Of a DNA stretch of 16,669 nt, positions 10,701 to 13,700 are shown piece after piece; positions within the stretch are counted from its first letter, which is position 1, and every line of letters begins with the position of its first letter. The notes beneath the pieces are model-generated. The model ran no database searches. It was not told the DNA's origin and was given only the letters and a program-made list of their open reading frames with translations. The position numbers and the translations under genes were made by a program. This DNA is from an uncultured Bacteroidaceae bacterium (lineage in GTDB: Bacteria; Bacteroidota; Bacteroidia; Bacteroidales; Bacteroidaceae): the NCBI GenBank assembly GCA_934364765.1, contig CAKRMO010000001.1, forward strand, positions 1 to 16,669, given 5' to 3'.

Positions 10701-13700
10701 TGCCTATCGGGGTTTCGCCAGCCCCGAAGTCCGAAACGTCCGTGTGCCAGTTGCCTGTGGCTACCGCCCACTTTTTGAGGAGTTCTTCCTTTTTCTCCTC
10801 AACTCTTCTTCTTGCTTCCGCACCAGTTCGTCCATCCTTTTCGACTGCGCCCTCGCAAATTCTGCTGAATAATGCATCGACCGCACCCGTGCGTTCTCCC
10901 TTTCGCAAGCTTCGTTCCACTCCCTGTGGAAGTCGTTTAGAAAGAGGTCTCCAATATCGGTTGTCGGGTGTTGCATTGTCAATGTGGTTGTTTATCAACT
11001 GCAAAGTTACATCATCGAAGTTGCCCGACAAAACCCTGCCGTACAATTCTTTCGTCTCTACCCTGAACTTGCGCATGCGCTCCTGCCGCTCACGGCGCAC
11101 CTCCTTCTCCGTCCTGCCTGTGGCAAGGGCGGTCGCCCTGTCAACAGTCTGCCACATCCTGTTGCGCCTCCCGGCATCATCACTCCTGCGCCTTGCCTCC
11201 ATACGCGCACCGTCAGCCATGCCAAGCACTCTCTGCCCCTCCTCAACATCCGTAATCACGTCCATGCCGCCCTCGCGAAGCCTGTCAACCACAGCATCAC
11301 GCAGCGCACGCTCTTCCGAAGTTAAAGGCGCGACGACATCCCCCCTGTGATACATAAGCGTCTTGCCGGTAGTCTCATCCACCTTTTGCAAAGTCCGTTC
11401 CTCGGGCAAATCACGGAACAGCCGGGAAACTTTGGACGTTTCTTTTTTCTCATACGCCGTCAGCAAGGCTTTCAGAATCGCCGCCTCGTTGGCGTTCATG
11501 TCCGCCTCGCCGCGCTCGTAGGCGTTCCACGCCCCGATGTATCCGCCGTACTCGTCCCTCAGGACATCTATAAGGTCGCGCTCGGCTGTAGTGCTGCCAT
11601 AGCGCTTCTTCCCCACTTGCCACACCACATCATGGCTATCACCCTTTTTCTTGACTCTGTATTTCTCAGGCTCGCCAGTGCTGCGCCATTTCTCTCCCTT
11701 CAGGATGCCATTCTCCACCGTTTCTTCCTTCACTACTGCATACTCCGCAAACGGCTTGGTCTTGCGGTGGCTGCTGCCAATCCACTTCTCGAAATCCTCA
11801 AGGTTCACGGCGGACACATCAATCCTGCGTCCGGCTTCCCAGCCTTTCTCATAGTTGGCGAGATAGTCGCCCTTTGCCTCGTCCATGTCGTTGAAGCCGA
11901 GCATCACCTTATGCTCGTCAAACGTGCCGTCCGGGTTGTACTGGTCCACCACATACACCTTGCGTCCGTTCCAACCGTCAATGTCATTGGAGAGGAACAC
12001 ATCTATATGGTCGCCGTCCACGCCCTCCGTGCCACGGAAATAGCCGTAGGTGTTGTGCATCTTGCTTTCCCACTTCTTGCCGTTGGCGTCCGTACCTCTG
12101 CGCACACTGCCTTGCGGCTGCTCTATGGTGATGTCGAACGTGCCGACCTGCACATGGCCTTTCTTGTAGTTGCCGGCCTTTTTCTGTGCCTCGGTGGGTT
12201 CGGTGTTCACCTCTGCCGAAGCCGCGTCAATCTGTTCGGAAAGCGGTGTTTCCGCTTTGCTTTCAGCATCTTTTCCGCCGTTTTCTTGCAAATCCGAGCT
12301 TTCTTCCGTAACTTTGCCCTCGGATAGCTCCCGAGTGGAAGGATATTGGTCGGAATTGGGCCGGCTGAGAAGTGCCTCCTGCTCGGGAGTTATTGCGTCA
12401 CTGCGGTATATGACACTTTCATTGCCCGGCAAGCCCGCACCTTCCCTGCGCCCGAACACGGTTGCGATTGAGTTGACCTCCATGTCGCGCCCCGCATTCT
12501 TCACGTCAACGCCGACAGCCACATATTCTCCTTTCTCCGTTTTCAGTGAGGTGTAAAGGCGGTACGCCCTTTCCCTGCCGGAAAGGCTGGCTATGGCGAA
12601 CGGCTTCTGCAAGGCATCCGGCAGCTGTCTCCATTCTGCCTCCGTCAGATTGTGCGAGCCGTCCTTGCCGAAATGACGCGCAATCACACCGTATCTTATG
12701 GTGAACTTTTTCCCGCCAAGCCCCAAGTCCTGCATGAACTTTGGTGTATTCGCAACATCAAAGAACTTCATGCCGAAAATCTTGGAGGCGGCTTCTTTGC
12801 CTTTTGTGTAAAGAGTGCCTATTACATCGCCAAGCGTAGGCTTGGCATCACTCCTTACTTCTCCTCCGGGTGCGCCTTGCGGTACAAGTCCGCCCGCAGC
12901 ATCGCCCTCGCCGACAGCACCAGCCGCGCCGCCGGGGTCTTCGCCGCCCTTATCTCCTCCTGGGTTATCAGCCCTTTCTCCATGCACAGGCGGAACGCCT
13001 CGCGCATCCGCTCCTCCGTTGTAATCGTCTTTGCCATTTAAGTTCTCCTTTTCTGCACTTTCTGCGTTTATATTGTCTATAACCTCCTGCGGAACTTCCG
13101 CAGCCTCCTCCAAATAACGCGGAAGCCACTCGTTTTCGTATTCGTAATACTCCTCCGGGGTCATGTGGTAAGCCTCCATGAACTGCCCGCGCTCGTACTC
13201 CTCCCTCTGTCTGCGCTCGTCCGCGCTTTCGCCACTCTCCGCATGGGCGGCTTCCGCGTCGTCCATCATGGCGCGGGGCGAGGTGTAACGGCGCAAAACG
13301 TCAAGCACCACGTCCAGAGCCTCCATGCTGTCAACCCCGGTGTCCTCAACGCTGTCAAAGCCCGCCGCAGCCGAGTAGTCGGCAAGCATCCGCTCCGCCG
13401 CCTCCTCGGGCGTGTAGCCGTCCCTGGAAAGCAGCCAGATGCGCCTGTTGCGCTCCGTGCGGCTGCCGGTGAAACCGAGGTGTGCGCCCAGACCCTGCGT
13501 GCCGCTCTCCTTGCCGCGCCACAGAAACCTGTACTTCCCTGTGGCTATGGTGCGCATCACAAAGTCCGTGAAGTCCGTGTAGTCCCCCAGCGCGGCATCC
13601 TCCTTCGCATAGCGTCCCTTGCGCCGCAGCTCCTCACGCGCATTGTCGAGCCTCTCCCTTTTCCTGCGCCTTTCCGCCTCCTCGGCGGCACGCGCCCTGC

